From assembly GCF_001418335.1 (NCBI RefSeq), contig NZ_LIPP01000112.1, positions 1 to 33,156 on the forward strand: a stretch of 33,156 bases of DNA, written 5' to 3'. This DNA is from Streptomyces aurantiacus (lineage in GTDB: Bacteria; Actinomycetota; Actinomycetes; Streptomycetales; Streptomycetaceae). How positions within the stretch are numbered: the stretch's first letter is position 1; the number at the start of each line of letters is the position of its first letter. Below, one piece after another: positions 24,291 to 33,088 of this stretch. The notes below the pieces were generated by a model. That model had not been told where the DNA came from, searched no databases, and worked only from the letters and a program-made list of their open reading frames with translations. The position numbers and the translations under genes are program-made.

Positions 24291-25969
24291 CGACAGCCGA
24301 CTCCACGCCCGCACCCGCCGGGACGACCTCGCTCACCGACGACGACTGGTGGCGTACCGCCGTCATCTACCAGGTGTATCCGCGCTCGTTCGCCGACGGC
24401 GACGGGGACGGCACCGGTGACCTGCCTGGTGTCACCGGGCGGCTCGACCACCTGGCGGACCTCGGCGTCGACGCCCTGTGGCTCTCGCCCTTCTATCCCT
24501 CGCCGCAGCGCGACGGCGGCTACGACGTGGCCGACTACCGCGCGGTGGATCCGCGCTACGGCACGCTCGCCGACTTCGACGCGCTCCTGGCGGGCGCCCA
24601 CGCGCTGGACATCCGCGTGATCGTCGACCTCGTACCCAACCACTGCTCGGCGGAGCACGCCGCGTTCCGCGCCGCGCTGGCCGCGGGGCCCGGCAGCGAG
24701 GAACGGGCCCTGTTCCACTTCCGCGACGGCCTCGGACCGGACGGCGCCCTGCCGCCCAACGACTGGACGTCGATGTTCGAAGGGCCCGCCTGGACCAGGG
24801 TCACCGAGGCCGACGGCCGTCCCGGGCAGTGGTACCTGCACCTGTTCGACCCCTCCCAGCCCGACTGGAACTGGGACAACCCCGCGGTGCGGGCGGACTT
24901 CGAGCAGACGCTGCGGTTCTGGCTCGACCGCGGTGCCGACGGCTTCCGCGTCGACGTCTGCGACGCCCTCGTCAAGGCCCCCGGCCTGCCCGACTGGCCC
25001 CGTCCGACCCACGGCGTGATCGAGCCCGTCGACGGCGTGATGCCTCCCATGTGGGACCAGGAGGGCATCCACGAGATCTTCCGCGCCTGGCGCCGGCTCC
25101 TCGACACCTACGACGGCCGGCGCATCCTGTGCGCCGAGGCATGGCTGCCTCCGGAGCGTGCCGCCCGGATCGTCCGCGCCGACGAGATGCACCAGGCCTT
25201 CAACTTCCGTTTCCTGGAGACCCCCTGGCAGGCGGCCGGCCTGCGGAGCGTCGTCGACGCGTCACTGGCGGCCAACGGGGCGGTCGGCGCACCCACCACC
25301 TGGGTCCTGTCCAACCACGACGTGATGCGGCACGCCAGCCGGTTCGGATACGACGGACCGGTCGAACTGGAACACGGCGTGGGCACCGACGACCCACAGC
25401 CCGACCGCCCCCTGGGACTGCGCCGGGCCGGAGCGGCCACAGCGCTCATGCTCGCGCTGCCCGGGTCCGCCTACCTGTACCAGGGCGAGGAACTGGGCCT
25501 GCCCGAGGCCACCCGGCTGCCGGACGAGGCCCGCCAGGACCCGGTCTGGGAACGGTCCGGACACCGCATCCGCGGACGCGACGGCTGCCGGGTGCCCCTG
25601 CCGTGGACCGAGGACGGACCGGCCTTCGGCTTCAGCACCCGCGCCACCACCTGGCTGCCCCAGCCGTCCGACTACGGCTCCTACGCCGTGGCCGCACAAC
25701 GCGGGCGCCCGGACTCGACGCTGGAGCTGTACCGCACCCTGCTGAACCTGCGCCGCCGGTACAGGCTGGGGGAGGGGGCCCTCGTTTGGGAGACCACTTC
25801 CGAGGACGTCCTGCACTTCCGCAACGGCGCCGTCGAAGTCGTCACGAACTTCGGGCAGCACCCCGTCCCGCTGCCGCCCGCCGCGAGTCTCCTGGCCGCG
25901 TCCGGCCCGGTGACGACTCACGTACCTCCGGACACGACGGTCTGGTTCTCCAGGGAGCCCCTCCGGTAG
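24287..25969 (+). CDS. GH13 alpha-glucosidase / oligo-1,6-glucosidase type
   Basis: A 560-residue retaining glycosidase of family GH13. The four conserved regions are present: VDLVPNHCSAEH, GFRVDVCDALVK with nucleophile Asp223, CAEAWLPP with acid/base Glu284, and LSNHDVMRH with His344-Asp345. The QVYPRSFADGDGDGTGDL start and YLYQGEELGLPE segment place it with cytoplasmic alpha-glucosidases acting on small alpha-glucosides. There is no signal peptide. ATG overlaps the nitrilase stop (ATGA). It ends the operon, 26 bp from the stop of the convergent GH3 gene. The imported substrate is therefore probably alpha-glucosylated. Confidence 0.93.
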   Translation: MTTADSTPAPAGTTSLTDDDWWRTAVIYQVYPRSFADGDGDGTGDLPGVTGRLDHLADLGVDALWLSPFYPSPQRDGGYDVADYRAVDPRYGTLADFDALLAGAHALDIRVIVDLVPNHCSAEHAAFRAALAAGPGSEERALFHFRDGLGPDGALPPNDWTSMFEGPAWTRVTEADGRPGQWYLHLFDPSQPDWNWDNPAVRADFEQTLRFWLDRGADGFRVDVCDALVKAPGLPDWPRPTHGVIEPVDGVMPPMWDQEGIHEIFRAWRRLLDTYDGRRILCAEAWLPPERAARIVRADEMHQAFNFRFLETPWQAAGLRSVVDASLAANGAVGAPTTWVLSNHDVMRHASRFGYDGPVELEHGVGTDDPQPDRPLGLRRAGAATALMLALPGSAYLYQGEELGLPEATRLPDEARQDPVWERSGHRIRGRDGCRVPLPWTEDGPAFGFSTRATTWLPQPSDYGSYAVAAQRGRPDSTLELYRTLLNLRRRYRLGEGALVWETTSEDVLHFRNGAVEVVTNFGQHPVPLPPAASLLAASGPVTTHVPPDTTVWFSREPLR

Positions 25970-25995
25970 GGGCCTTGTCATCGCATCGCCGAACG

Positions 25996-28269
25996 TCAGG
26001 GCCCGACCGTGAGGGACACGGCACGGGTCCTGGCGGACGAAGGGCCGGTTTCCAGCAGGAGTTCACCCGCCTCCACGCCCACGGTGAGGTCGCGCGTCAC
26101 CGAGGCGAGCGTGTCCGCGGCGATGTCGAACACGGCCTCCGCGGTCTCGCCGGGCCGGAGCGGGACACGGGCGAACCCGCGCAGTTCTCTCGTCCTGGGC
26201 CACGACGAGCCGCCCGACATCCGCCGCACATACAACTGCACGGTCTCGCGCACCGGCCGGTGTCCCGTGTTCGTGACGGCGACCGTGCAGGTCAGCGTGG
26301 GCGCGTCCAGCGATACCGAGGTACGGGACAGCCTCGGCGCCCCGTACGACACCGTCGTGTACGACAGCCCGTGGCCGAACGGGTGGCGGGCGGACGCCGG
26401 CTGGTCGACATAACCCCGGTAGCCGTGGTCCTTGCCGTTGTAGTGGACGGGCAACTGCGCCGCCGAGCGCGGTACCGACACAGGGAGGCGCCCCTCCGGC
26501 TCCGCCCGGCCGAAGAGGACGTCGGCGACCGCGCTGCCACCCCACGGTCCCGGGTACCACGCGCTCAGTACGGCGCCTACGGTCCCGGAGAGATCCGGCA
26601 GGGCGTGCGGGCGCCCCTGGACCAGGACAACGACGACCGGTGTGCCCGTGGCGGCCACCGCGTCGATCAGCCGCAACTGCCCGGCGGCCAGCGCCAGTTC
26701 GGCCAGGTCGACGCCCTCGCCGCAGGTCATGCCGCCCGGACCGGCCGCGCCGGCCAGCGCCGCGCCGTTGCTGTCGAACACCGTGGCGCCGTCGCGGGCG
26801 CTGGAGCCGCCCAGCACCAGTACGGCCACGTCCGACGAGGCGGCCAGCTCGACCGCTTCGGGGATCGCGGAGAGGTCGGCGCCGGTCAGCGCGCATCCGG
26901 CGGCATGGGTGACCTCGACGCCCTCGGGGGCTGCCGCGCGGATGCCCTCCAGGACGGTGCTGCCGGTCCCGGGCCGCTGGGGCGCGGTGTAGTCGCCGAT
27001 CTGCTGCGGTACGGAGTCGGCGTTGGGGCCCAGTACGGCGATCCGCCGGGCCGAAGGACCCAACGGCAGGGTTGCTCCGTCGTGTTCGAGCAGAACGACG
27101 GAGGCCCTGGCGATCCGCTCGCTCAACTCCCGTACGGGGTAAGGCGGTTCGTGGACGGGGCGCCTGGACGCGTACGGCTGCTCGAAGAGGCCGAGCCGGA
27201 ACTTGAGTCCGAGGACCCGGGCGACGGCGGTGTCGAGTGTGGCCTCGGGAACGAGACCTCGGGTGACGGCCTCGGCCAGCCGGGGGAAGCAGGCGTCCCA
27301 CAGACTCAGATCGCAGCCCGCCGCCAGCGCCGTGGCAGCCGCGGCCACCGGATCGCCGGTCAGGCGGACCAGGCGGTCGATGGCGCCGCCGTCCGCCATG
27401 ACGAGCCCGTCGTAGCCCCACCGGTCGCGCAGGAGCCCGGTCAGCAGCGGGTGGTTGGCGACGCAGGGCAGGCCGTCCAGTTCGTTGTACGCCGCCATCA
27501 CCCCCGCCGCACCGGCCCGGACACCCGCGCGCGCCGCCACGAGGTGGATCTCGTGCAGCTCCCTGGGCCCGAGTTCGGTGGCCGCGCTGTTGCGTCCGCC
27601 GACCGTGGCGCCCTGCCCGGCGAAATGCTTGAGGACCACCGCGGCCCGCGCCCTGCCCATGCCGCGCACCAGCGCCTCGGTGAACCGGGCCGCCAGGTGG
27701 GGATCCTCCCCGAAGCACTCCTCGGCGCGGCCCCAGCGCGGATCGCGCACCAGGTCGAGCGCCGACACGAGCGCGACATGGCCGCCGCGGGCCCGCAGTT
27801 CGGCGCCCACCGCCTCGGCGGCCGACTCGTACAGGTCGGGGTCCCAGGTGGCGCCCACGGCGAGGTTCACCGGCAGGACGGTCCCGTCGAGCGCCTGGTG
27901 GCCGTGCGGCACCTCCTCCACGAACAGCACCGGGACACCCAGCCGGGTGTGCTCCACGACGTACCGCTGTACGTCGTCGGCGACCCGCGCGCCGTCGGCC
28001 GCCGTGATCCCGTCCGCGAACCCCACCCCTGACCAGGGGTCGGCGCGCTGGAGCCCGTAGAGGGCGCCCATGCCGTCGTGGGCGGCGACCTCCGCGTGGA
28101 ACGCCTCGGTGAGCCGGTGTCCCCCGGGCGTCCGCTCGTAGGCGTCCCACCCGTACAGGCGCTGGTTGACCTGGCCGACCTTCTCCCGCAGGGTCATGCG
28201 GCCCAGCAGATCCCGTACCCGGGCCTGCACCGGCGCGTCCGGGTCCCGGTAGAGAGGGCGGCCGGTCAT
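25996..28269 (-). CDS. GH3 family beta-glycosidase
   Basis: A 757-residue family 3 glycoside hydrolase. It shows the N-terminal barrel with KHFAGQG, the nucleophile Asp293 in VMADGGAIDRL (usually S-D-W or S-D-Y), the second alpha/beta domain (about 370-590) and a C-terminal fibronectin III-like domain with HPFGHGLSYTTV. Activities in this family include beta-glucosidase and beta-xylosidase; the altered A-D-G context of the nucleophile leaves the specificity open. There is no signal peptide. ATG overlaps the stop of the GH5-like gene by 4 bp, so the two are translated together and act on the same imported oligosaccharide. It is the last gene of the leftward operon. Confidence 0.92.
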   Translation of the reverse strand: MTGRPLYRDPDAPVQARVRDLLGRMTLREKVGQVNQRLYGWDAYERTPGGHRLTEAFHAEVAAHDGMGALYGLQRADPWSGVGFADGITAADGARVADDVQRYVVEHTRLGVPVLFVEEVPHGHQALDGTVLPVNLAVGATWDPDLYESAAEAVGAELRARGGHVALVSALDLVRDPRWGRAEECFGEDPHLAARFTEALVRGMGRARAAVVLKHFAGQGATVGGRNSAATELGPRELHEIHLVAARAGVRAGAAGVMAAYNELDGLPCVANHPLLTGLLRDRWGYDGLVMADGGAIDRLVRLTGDPVAAAATALAAGCDLSLWDACFPRLAEAVTRGLVPEATLDTAVARVLGLKFRLGLFEQPYASRRPVHEPPYPVRELSERIARASVVLLEHDGATLPLGPSARRIAVLGPNADSVPQQIGDYTAPQRPGTGSTVLEGIRAAAPEGVEVTHAAGCALTGADLSAIPEAVELAASSDVAVLVLGGSSARDGATVFDSNGAALAGAAGPGGMTCGEGVDLAELALAAGQLRLIDAVAATGTPVVVVLVQGRPHALPDLSGTVGAVLSAWYPGPWGGSAVADVLFGRAEPEGRLPVSVPRSAAQLPVHYNGKDHGYRGYVDQPASARHPFGHGLSYTTVSYGAPRLSRTSVSLDAPTLTCTVAVTNTGHRPVRETVQLYVRRMSGGSSWPRTRELRGFARVPLRPGETAEAVFDIAADTLASVTRDLTVGVEAGELLLETGPSSARTRAVSLTVGP

Positions 28270-30200
28270 GTCAGTTCCAGGACGACGACCCCGTACGGGG
28301 CGAGCCGCACGTCCGTCACCTGCTCGCCGGAGGCCAGGTCACGCAGCAGGCCGGCCGCCTGCGGGCGCACCGTCAGCTCCTCGGCGGACTGGCTCACCAG
28401 CCACACGAAGCGCCGGCCGTCCTCGTGCACGAGCAGGTCCGCTCCCACGTACGGGCTGTCGACGGTGACCGGGCGCCCGGCGCCCGCGACGTCGGCGAGC
28501 GCCGCGTACAGCCGGTGCGTCTGCTCGGGGTTGACGTGGGCGGTGCGGGCGGCCATGTGCTCCAGGGGGTAGGTCGCCAGGACGGTGCGGCCCTGTCCGG
28601 TCTCGCGCACGAGCAGGGCCGGCCGGCCGTGCCCGTCCACGGCGACCACCCTGGCATCGCACGGGACCACCGGCAGATAGGCCCGGCTGTCCTCGTTGCC
28701 CGCCACCGGGAAGGTGAGGTTCTCGCCCGCCGTGAGCGGGCCGAAGTCCTCGGTGAACGTCATCTCCAGTACGTCGTCGGTGATGGGCTCGGCGACCCCG
28801 TACGACAGTTGCAGTTCGACCCCGAACAGTCCGTCGAGGTCGTCGAACCACGGCCCGCGCGTGCCGGGGTGCTCACCGGAGCAGAACGACAGGTAGACCG
28901 TCGCTCCCTCCTCCGCCCGGCGTGCCAGTTCGCGTCGGGTGCGGGCGGTCAACTGCCGGGTGGCGGGCAGCAGATAGAGCTTCGCGCGGCCGGGCAGGCC
29001 GTCGGCCTCGCGGACGAGTCCGGCCGGCAGGTCGGCGGCGCGCGCGGCGACGTACGCCTGATGCAGCGAGGTGAAGATCAGCGGCCGGTCGGCGGGCCTG
29101 CTGTAGGGGTATCCGCGCTCCAGGAACGCTGGCACGACCAGGGCCGCGTCGGTGTCGGCCCGTCGGCAGCGGGCGAAGTCGACCGCCTTCAACACGTCGG
29201 CGAACGCGGCGAGTTCGACCAGGGGAGCCTTCGGCGCGCCCTCGCTGTCCGTGATGCCGAAGTGCATCTCGAAGGGGTGGTGGTCGTACGGCGAGCGGTC
29301 CCACAGATCGTCGTAGTCGGTGTTGTTCCAGGCGATCCAGCCCGTGGCTCCGCCGAGCAGCGAGTTGTGCAGGGTCTGCCGGTAGTAGACCGCGGCGTTC
29401 TCGGCGGAGACCGTGTCGGTGGAGAGGCCGAACTCCTCAAGGACGACGGGCTGCCCGGTCACCGAGGCCAGTTCGCACTCGAAGGCGGCCCGGTGGTGCT
29501 GGCGCGGCCGGTCGGTGTCCGAGCGGTAGACGTGCGGCCCGACGAAGTCGACGTACTCCGCGGTGTCGCGCAGCGAGAAACCGTTGTCGCGGCCGGTCAC
29601 CTCGATGCCCCAGGCGCCGTCCCCGAGAGAGACGGGCTGGGTCGCGCCTGCGGCGCGTACGGCGTTGCACATGGCCTGCGCCCAGGCCGTGACGACGTCG
29701 GACGAGGGCGAGTTCTCCTGGTACACGCGGCCGTAGCCGGGCATCTCGTTGGTGATGAGCCAGCCCGTGACCGCCGGGTGGTCCTTGAAACGGCGGGTCA
29801 TCTGCGACGCGAACCACGCCTGACGGCCGACCATCCACACGTCCTCGTACAGGTCCCGCCCGCCGCGCCAGACCGGGTCCCAGTTCTCGCCGGACATGTG
29901 GCCGACGATGAAGGTGGGCACGGTGCCCATGCCCGCCTCGGCGTGGGCGTCGAGGAAGTCCGCGAACCGCTCGCACAGGACCTCGTCCACCCGGTGGGGC
30001 TCGGGGTGGAAGTCGGGCCAGTAGAAGAAGGAGCGCGTCATGGTCAGACCGTGCTCGCGCAGCACCCCGAGTTCCTCGCGGACCGTCTTGGGGTCGTAGT
30101 CGCGCCACATCAGGGGGCCGCCGGTGCGGGACCAGAAGTTGGCGCCGAGCCAGGGCAGTACGGCGGCGTCGTGGGTCAGGTGGGCGCTGTGGCGTCGCAT
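28266..30200 (-). CDS. GH5-like clan A glycosidase with C-terminal extension
   Basis: A 644-residue protein whose first 330 residues look like a (beta/alpha)8 clan GH-A glycosidase of GH5 type. Residues that fit are the early Arg in TRSFFYW, acid/base Glu152 in WLITNEMPGYG, HVY at 223-225, and nucleophile Glu256 (or Glu255) in VVLEEFG. The other 310 residues contain a class I amidotransferase-like or beta-galactosidase trimerisation-like middle part and a beta-sandwich end (PYGVVVLELT). No signal peptide is seen. It resembles GH5_18-type or uncharacterised beta-mannosidase/beta-galactosidase-like enzymes. GAAGGA precedes the ATG. It is 51 bp downstream of the LacI gene and overlaps the GH3 gene. 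Substrate uncertain: manno-, galacto- or xylo-oligosaccharide. Confidence 0.82.
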   Translation of the reverse strand: MRRHSAHLTHDAAVLPWLGANFWSRTGGPLMWRDYDPKTVREELGVLREHGLTMTRSFFYWPDFHPEPHRVDEVLCERFADFLDAHAEAGMGTVPTFIVGHMSGENWDPVWRGGRDLYEDVWMVGRQAWFASQMTRRFKDHPAVTGWLITNEMPGYGRVYQENSPSSDVVTAWAQAMCNAVRAAGATQPVSLGDGAWGIEVTGRDNGFSLRDTAEYVDFVGPHVYRSDTDRPRQHHRAAFECELASVTGQPVVLEEFGLSTDTVSAENAAVYYRQTLHNSLLGGATGWIAWNNTDYDDLWDRSPYDHHPFEMHFGITDSEGAPKAPLVELAAFADVLKAVDFARCRRADTDAALVVPAFLERGYPYSRPADRPLIFTSLHQAYVAARAADLPAGLVREADGLPGRAKLYLLPATRQLTARTRRELARRAEEGATVYLSFCSGEHPGTRGPWFDDLDGLFGVELQLSYGVAEPITDDVLEMTFTEDFGPLTAGENLTFPVAGNEDSRAYLPVVPCDARVVAVDGHGRPALLVRETGQGRTVLATYPLEHMAARTAHVNPEQTHRLYAALADVAGAGRPVTVDSPYVGADLLVHEDGRRFVWLVSQSAEELTVRPQAAGLLRDLASGEQVTDVRLAPYGVVVLELT

Positions 30201-30251
30201 GGTCCTTCTCGGATCGATCGGGTGGTACGAGTGGGGGGTCGGGGCCGGCCG

Positions 30252-31313
30252 TCAGGGCGGAGCGGCACCGGTGGACTCGCGGACGACCAGGCGGGGCCGG
30301 TCGTCGAGGCGCTCGGCCTCGACGTCCTCGCCGCAGCGGGCGAGCAGGACACGCGCGGCGGCCGCGCCGACCCGCTGCACCTGCTGGTCGACGGTGGTCA
30401 GCCGCGGATGGAGCCAACGGCCCAGCGGCAGGTTGTCGTACCCCACGACCGAGAGGTCGTCGGGGACGCGCAGCCCCGCGCGCTGGGCGGCGCCCATGCC
30501 GCACACGGCCATGGAGTCGTTGGCGTAGACGATGGCCGTGGGCCGGTCCCTGGTGGTCAGCAGCGCGTCGGTCGCGGCGACCGCGGAGACCTCCGAGAAG
30601 TCGGTGTGCAGCACGGCGAACGGCCGCAGCCCCGCGGAGCGCAGGGCCGAGCCGAAGGCGGCCTGGCGCAGCCTGGTGTGCTGCAATTCCTCGGGGCCCG
30701 CCACATAGGCGATGCGCCGGTGGCCGAGTTCCAGGAGATGGGCGACGACCTCCTCGACGCCGGCGCCCTGCCGGCCGAGGCCGACGCTCGGCACGGCCGT
30801 CGAGCGGTCGGGGTCGCCGAGCAGCACCGCGGGCAGGCCAAGCCGGGTCAGCAGCGCGGGACGGGGGTCGACGGCGCGCGCGTCGGTGAGTACCGCCCCG
30901 TCCACCCTGCCCTCGGCGGCGAGCCGCTCGTAGAGGACGTTCTCCTCCTGCGCGCCCGCGACGAGGTGCAGCAGCAGACCGTAGCCGCGCGGGGCGAGCT
31001 CCCCCTCTATGCCGGTGATCAGCTCGCTGAAGTGGGGGTCCGCGCCCAGTACGTCGGTGGGGCGCCGGACGACCAGGGCGAGCGTACGGGTCCGGGCGCT
31101 GCGCAGTGCGGCGGCGGGCGCGCTCGGCGACCAGCCCAGTTCGAGCGCGGTGTCCAGGATGCGGCGGCGGGTCGGCGCGGACAGCCGCCCCTTGTCGTTG
31201 AAGGCCTGGGACACGGCCGCGGTCGACACTCCGGCGGCTGCCGCGACGGCCTTGATGGTGGGACGTCTGGCGGGCCTCGCGTCGGGCGGGTTCGCCTCGG
31301 TGGACGGGCTCAC
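30252..31313 (-). CDS. LacI-family repressor of the GH5-GH3 operon
   Basis: A 353-residue LacI/GalR repressor. After about 17 variable residues, the helix-turn-helix and hinge run from TIKAVAAAAGVSTAAVSQAFN to GWSPSAPAAALRS, followed by the sugar-binding domain (AIVYANDSMAVCGMG, VVGYDNLPLGRW). GTG at 31313 overlaps the stop of the upstream permease (GTGA) and is the only plausible start; earlier in-frame codons lie inside the permease. The gene is embedded in the operon it most likely controls, between transporter and glycosidase genes, giving autoregulation. The operator would be upstream of the operon, beyond the window. Confidence 0.93.
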   Translation of the reverse strand: MSPSTEANPPDARPARRPTIKAVAAAAGVSTAAVSQAFNDKGRLSAPTRRRILDTALELGWSPSAPAAALRSARTRTLALVVRRPTDVLGADPHFSELITGIEGELAPRGYGLLLHLVAGAQEENVLYERLAAEGRVDGAVLTDARAVDPRPALLTRLGLPAVLLGDPDRSTAVPSVGLGRQGAGVEEVVAHLLELGHRRIAYVAGPEELQHTRLRQAAFGSALRSAGLRPFAVLHTDFSEVSAVAATDALLTTRDRPTAIVYANDSMAVCGMGAAQRAGLRVPDDLSVVGYDNLPLGRWLHPRLTTVDQQVQRVGAAAARVLLARCGEDVEAERLDDRPRLVVRESTGAAPP

Positions 31314-32137
31314 ATCTTCACCGCCCCGCTGACCAGGGCCTGTTGCATGCGCTTCTGCAGCACCGTGTAGACGATCCATACCGGTACGAGGGTGAGGACG
31401 GTGCCCGCGGTGAGGACGCCGTAGTCCGTCCCGGTGATCGACTTCAGGGTGGGCAGGGCGACCTGGACCGTGCGCTGCGCGGGGTCGGGTCCGATGATCA
31501 CGAGCGAGTACAGGTACTCGTTCCAGAAGGTGAGGAAGTTCAGCAGCAGCACGGTCGCGATGCCGGGCATGCACATCGGGATGTAGACGTGCCGCAGGGT
31601 CGTGTACGTGGAGGCGCCGTCCATCCGGGCGGCCTCCTCCATCTCCCTCGGGATGGTCCGCATGAACTGCACCAGGATCACCACGGACAGCGGCATCGCG
31701 GTCGCGGGCAGGAACAGCACCATGAACGTACGGGTGTGGAACAGACCGGTCGCCGCGGCCAGCAGGAACGTCGGGAAGAGCGCGGCGAAGGTGGGGATGA
31801 GGAAGCCGAGCGAGAAGACGTTCTCCATGAGCGAGGCGACCCGGCCTGTGGACCGGGCCAGCGCGAACGCCGCGGGCAGCGCGAGCGCCAGGGTCAGGAC
31901 GAGGGAGAAGACCGTCACCAGCGTCGAGTTGACGACGGCGAGCCCGAGGTCGGCGCTGTCGAAGGCGGTGCGGAAGTTGCCGAGGCCGAACGACGTGGGC
32001 AGGGCGAAGGGGTGCGCGAAGATCTCGTCGTTCGTCTTGAAGGCGGAGGCGAGGAAATAGTAGAGCGGCACGATCAGCAGGACCGCGTAGGACCACACCA
32101 GGATGTGCGCGGGCAGCCAGCGCTTGCCGAGCTTCAT
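31310..32137 (-). CDS. ABC sugar transporter permease (MalG type)
   Basis: A 275-residue permease with six membrane helices; the EAA loop reads EEAARMDGASTYTTLRHVYIPMCMPG and the C-terminus ends VSGAVKM. It pairs with the permease encoded 15 bp upstream. Its stop overlaps the GTG of the LacI gene. As in the other two transporters of the window, no ATPase gene is adjacent, so a shared ATPase is likely. Confidence 0.93.
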   Translation of the reverse strand: MKLGKRWLPAHILVWSYAVLLIVPLYYFLASAFKTNDEIFAHPFALPTSFGLGNFRTAFDSADLGLAVVNSTLVTVFSLVLTLALALPAAFALARSTGRVASLMENVFSLGFLIPTFAALFPTFLLAAATGLFHTRTFMVLFLPATAMPLSVVILVQFMRTIPREMEEAARMDGASTYTTLRHVYIPMCMPGIATVLLLNFLTFWNEYLYSLVIIGPDPAQRTVQVALPTLKSITGTDYGVLTAGTVLTLVPVWIVYTVLQKRMQQALVSGAVKM

Positions 32138-32152
32138 GGTGAGCGGCTCCGA

Positions 32153-33088
32153 TCAGTAGTTCTGGCGGAATGCGCGGCGGATGGCGAGCAGTCCGACGAG
32201 CCCGGCGAGGAAGAGGATGACGCCGACGGTCTGGCTGTAGCCCAGGTCGGCCGCGATGAACGCCTTCTGGTAGACGAGGAACGAAAGGGTGGTGGACGAG
32301 CTGCCTGGCCCGCCCTGGGTGAGCAGCAGGACGTGCTGGGCCGACCCGAAGAGCGTCCACAGGAACTGAAGCATCGTCACCACGCCCACGTAGTCGCGGA
32401 TGACGGGGAAGTGGATGAGCCACATTGTGCGCCAGTGCCCGGCGCCGTCGAGCTGGGCGGCCTCGCCGAGCTCGTCGGGCACGCTGCCGAGGCGGGCCGC
32501 GAACAGGACGGCGGTGAAGCCGATCCCGGCCCACACGTCCAGCGCGATCAGGCACGCCAGCGCGGTGGAAGGGGAGGCGAGCCAGGCATCGGCCAGCGAG
32601 CCGAGGCCGACCGCCTCCAGGGCGCCGTTGGCCAGTCCGTCCGGGGACAGGGCCGCGTAGAACACCATGGCCTTCGCCGGGGTCGAGATGAGCCCCGGGA
32701 TGAAGAGCAGGTAGCGGATGACACGGTGTCCCGGCGGCTGCTGCGCGACGTAGTAGCCCAGCATGTACGAGCACACGATCATGACCGGCAGCGCGACGGC
32801 GAGCTGGACCGCGGTGTTGCGCACCGCGTCCCGGAAGACCGGGTCGTCGAGGACGGTACGGACGTTGCCGAGGCCGGCGAACGACACCGGCTGCAGCATG
32901 CCCGGCCAGTGCAGGGCGGCGACCACGAAGATCGCGATCATCGGCCCGACCATGAACACCAGGTACCAGACCAGGGCCGGGACGGCGAGAACGGTGCCGC
33001 CCTGCCGGGGCGGGCGCCGCCCCGCGGTGGCGGACGGCGGGCCGGGGCGGACCGTGGTGCCGCCCGGTGTGGGCGTCAACGTCGTCAT
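32153..33088 (-). CDS. ABC sugar transporter permease (MalF type)
   Basis: A 311-residue permease with six membrane helices after a basic N-terminus of about 35 residues. The EAA loop is LGEAAQLDGAGHWRTMWLIHFPVIRD. It is the first gene of the leftward operon inside the window; the solute-binding protein gene that normally precedes it should be just beyond the right edge. ATG at 33088 has CGGAGT upstream. Confidence 0.92.
   Translation of the reverse strand: MTTLTPTPGGTTVRPGPPSATAGRRPPRQGGTVLAVPALVWYLVFMVGPMIAIFVVAALHWPGMLQPVSFAGLGNVRTVLDDPVFRDAVRNTAVQLAVALPVMIVCSYMLGYYVAQQPPGHRVIRYLLFIPGLISTPAKAMVFYAALSPDGLANGALEAVGLGSLADAWLASPSTALACLIALDVWAGIGFTAVLFAARLGSVPDELGEAAQLDGAGHWRTMWLIHFPVIRDYVGVVTMLQFLWTLFGSAQHVLLLTQGGPGSSSTTLSFLVYQKAFIAADLGYSQTVGVILFLAGLVGLLAIRRAFRQNY

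Noticed and set aside
24478..28032. Very long plus-strand open frame (1184 codons)
   Set aside because: It crosses the GH13 gene in another frame and runs antisense to the GH3 gene; its Arg/Pro/Gly-rich composition is typical of shadow frames in high-GC DNA, and it has no family motif.
28425..31370. Plus-strand open frame of 981 codons
   Set aside because: It is antisense to the GH5-like and LacI genes, which carry clear motifs and codon bias; no ribosome site or recognisable domain.
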